Of a stretch of DNA of 7,132 bases, positions 5,454 to 7,132 are shown piece after piece. This DNA comes from Gammaproteobacteria bacterium (GTDB taxonomy: Bacteria; Pseudomonadota; Gammaproteobacteria; GRL18): contig DAOVUK010000158.1 in the NCBI GenBank assembly GCA_030632625.1, forward strand, positions 1 to 7,132. Direction: 5' to 3'. The position numbers were made by a program, and so were the translations under genes. The notes below the pieces were generated by a model. It was not told where the DNA came from. It worked only from the letters and a program-made list of their open reading frames with translations, and ran no database searches. Positions within the stretch are counted from its first letter, which is position 1, and every line of letters begins with the position of its first letter.

Positions 5454-7132
5454 TTATTCATAGTATCAGTGCAAGAAATGTCCTTAAATATGAAAAACTG
5501 GAATTGCAGGATCTGCCTGAACAGGGTGTGATTGCTATTAGTGGTTTTAATGAGTCGGGTAAAAGTACCATAGGTGAAACTATCTGTTTTGCTTTATTTG
5601 GTCGAACATTTTCCATTAGTGAAGATGATCTGGATAAAATTATTCGCTGGGGTGAAAGTGACTGCAGTGTGACCATCCGTTTCAGTAACCATAAGGCTGA
5701 TAGCCCGAGTGATGAACTGTATGCTATTACCCGCATGCTGGACTGCGATGGTAATCATTCCGCTAAATTATATAAGGTTTATAACGAAGAAAACCCGCTT
5801 GCCCGGGGTATTGAACGGGTAGATGAGGCCCTGTTTGAATTAACCGCAATTGAATTTGAAGAATTTATTGAATCTTTTTATCTGGCACAAAGAGAAATCA
5901 CCACGCCGCATCCTCATAGCTATGCCTTAAAAACCATGGCAGGTATTGCCACCATGGAATATTGTGATGCTGGTATTCATGAAGATATTCAACAGGACAT
6001 CGAAGCATCAGAAGAGCTGAACAGCCGCATGGTGCAAATTGAAGAAGAGGTCGATGAGTTAAAACTGGAAAATGCTTATCTTGAGTCACTCAATAGTCAG
6101 CATGATAATGCGCTTGAAGAGAAAGCGAAGAGTGATGAAATACGTGCTGACTATCAGAATTCAGTGGATGAATACAATGACGCAGCACCCAGACTCAGTC
6201 GTTATCTGGGTAAAAAAGGGCGCGGCTCTTTCTGGCAGTTTATCTTTTTTATACTGACTGCCGGTACATTTGCTCTGTGGTGGGTATTGATGAAAATGCC
6301 TGATTCCTCGATATATGAGCAGCTAAACAGTTTTCTGCAGACAAATCTGCCTCAGGCAGGTATAGAACATTATCCTTATCTGCTCTATGCCGGCGGGATC
6401 ACTGCTTTTCTGTTTCTGCTATTCTGGGCTGCTAATATCAGCCACAAAGGTAATATTGAACGTCTGGGTACGGCAGGCAAAGAACTGTCAGAAAAAATGC
6501 AGGCACTGGATGAATCATTTCAGAAAACAGCGGCAGATGATGATCGTAAACATCAGCTAATGCTCATTGCCAACAGCCAGATGAGAGAAAAGCAGCTGCT
6601 GGAGGCAATAGAGTCTGATCTCAATGACTTGAAGCAGCAGCAGGATAAGCAGGCTGAACAGATCAGTCAGCTGTCTGCTGAGTTGGTGATTGAAGGTGAT
6701 CGGGTTAAACGTGCCGATGATCTGCAGGAGAAAATTACTGGTCTGCAAACTCAGATTGCAGATAAGGAGTCAAGAAACCAGATCAGAGAACTGGCGAAAG
6801 ATCTATTAGGCGGTGCGACCCGACATTTGTCAAAACGCTTTAATCATATTATTCGCGAGCATGTCGGTAAAACGCTGCCATTGTTCACCGAAAATCGTTA
6901 TGAACATCTGCAAATAGATGACGATCTGACGGTACGGGTTTTCTCCAATGAAAAGCATGATTTTATGGATCTGGATGAAATTTCCAGCGGTACGCAGCGG
7001 CAGATCATGCTGGCCGTACGTCTGGCTCTTTCACAGGAAATGGTCAGTCGGAAAGTGCATAGTCAGCAATTCCTTATTCTGGATGAGCCCTTTGCCTTTT
7101 TTGATGAGGAACGCACTGCACGCTCATTATCT
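5450..7132 (+). CDS. Membrane-anchored SMC/Rad50-like (YhaN-type) ATPase, partial (open at right edge)
   Basis: 561 codons without a stop, running off the right edge; only the end of the C-terminal ATPase lobe is missing. The N-terminal lobe has Walker A GFNESGKST (32-40) and a probable Q-loop at Q147 in FYLAQRE. Charged, coiled-coil-like helices cover about 180-250 and 335-450. Between them sit two hydrophobic segments, about 261-281 and 309-329, separated by about 27 polar residues. The C-terminal lobe carries the ABC signature DEISSGTQRQ (509-518), Walker B FLILDEP (541-547; D545, E546) and D-loop FFDEERT (550-556). This is the head of SbcC/Rad50/RecF-type ATPases, and the membrane pair resembles the YhaN group. 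Such enzymes act on DNA ends or structure, often with a phosphoesterase partner; none is in the window. ATG at 5450 overlaps the upstream stop. Head residues are intact, so it is predicted active. Substrate and pathway are unknown. Confidence 0.88.
   Translation, partial: MIIHSISARNVLKYEKLELQDLPEQGVIAISGFNESGKSTIGETICFALFGRTFSISEDDLDKIIRWGESDCSVTIRFSNHKADSPSDELYAITRMLDCDGNHSAKLYKVYNEENPLARGIERVDEALFELTAIEFEEFIESFYLAQREITTPHPHSYALKTMAGIATMEYCDAGIHEDIQQDIEASEELNSRMVQIEEEVDELKLENAYLESLNSQHDNALEEKAKSDEIRADYQNSVDEYNDAAPRLSRYLGKKGRGSFWQFIFFILTAGTFALWWVLMKMPDSSIYEQLNSFLQTNLPQAGIEHYPYLLYAGGITAFLFLLFWAANISHKGNIERLGTAGKELSEKMQALDESFQKTAADDDRKHQLMLIANSQMREKQLLEAIESDLNDLKQQQDKQAEQISQLSAELVIEGDRVKRADDLQEKITGLQTQIADKESRNQIRELAKDLLGGATRHLSKRFNHIIREHVGKTLPLFTENRYEHLQIDDDLTVRVFSNEKHDFMDLDEISSGTQRQIMLAVRLALSQEMVSRKVHSQQFLILDEPFAFFDEERTARSLS

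Noticed and set aside
5458..6748. Frames on either strand inside the ATPase gene (5458-5736, 5898-6089, 6072-6257, 6557-6748)
   Set aside because: All lie within the continuous 561-codon ATPase frame, which has all head motifs in order; these are shadows.

Overview
The window looks like an ordinary chromosomal segment of a moderately AT-rich Gammaproteobacterium. The evidence is the hslV-hslU pair followed by a DUF971 gene, an order also known from Pseudomonas, together with the closeness of HslV and HslU to E. coli-type proteins. The genus cannot be fixed from the sequence. No mobile element, CRISPR array, tRNA or rRNA is visible.

Layout: (1) Positions 1-1879, minus strand: a two-gene unit of a membrane-bound class III adenylate cyclase (TM-sensor-TM-HAMP-cyclase) and, downstream, a lipoprotein cut by the left edge. 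(2) Positions 1889-2185: an AT-rich divergent intergenic region holding a TATAAT box for the cyclase, two palindromes and a three-copy 17-bp tandem repeat just before hslV. (3) Positions 2186-4642, plus strand: hslV (probable TTG start), hslU and a DUF971 gene, with an imperfect hairpin between hslU and DUF971 and a strong bidirectional terminator at the end. (4) Positions 4676-5080, minus strand: a SpoIIAA/STAS-like small protein converging on that terminator. (5) Positions 5256-7132, plus strand: a 65-residue protein of unknown function overlapping by ATGA with a large SMC/Rad50-like ABC-type ATPase. The ATPase is open to the right edge and has two transmembrane segments at the apex of its coiled coil.

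HslU is the AAA+ unfoldase that feeds the HslV threonine peptidase, so these two form one machine. The cyclase and lipoprotein probably form a separate envelope signalling unit. The least ordinary part is the right end: a membrane-anchored, YhaN-like SMC ATPase, translationally coupled to an unrecognised small acidic protein, behind a promoter region with three palindromes about 20 bp apart. The rest of that locus lies outside the window, so its function can only be guessed.
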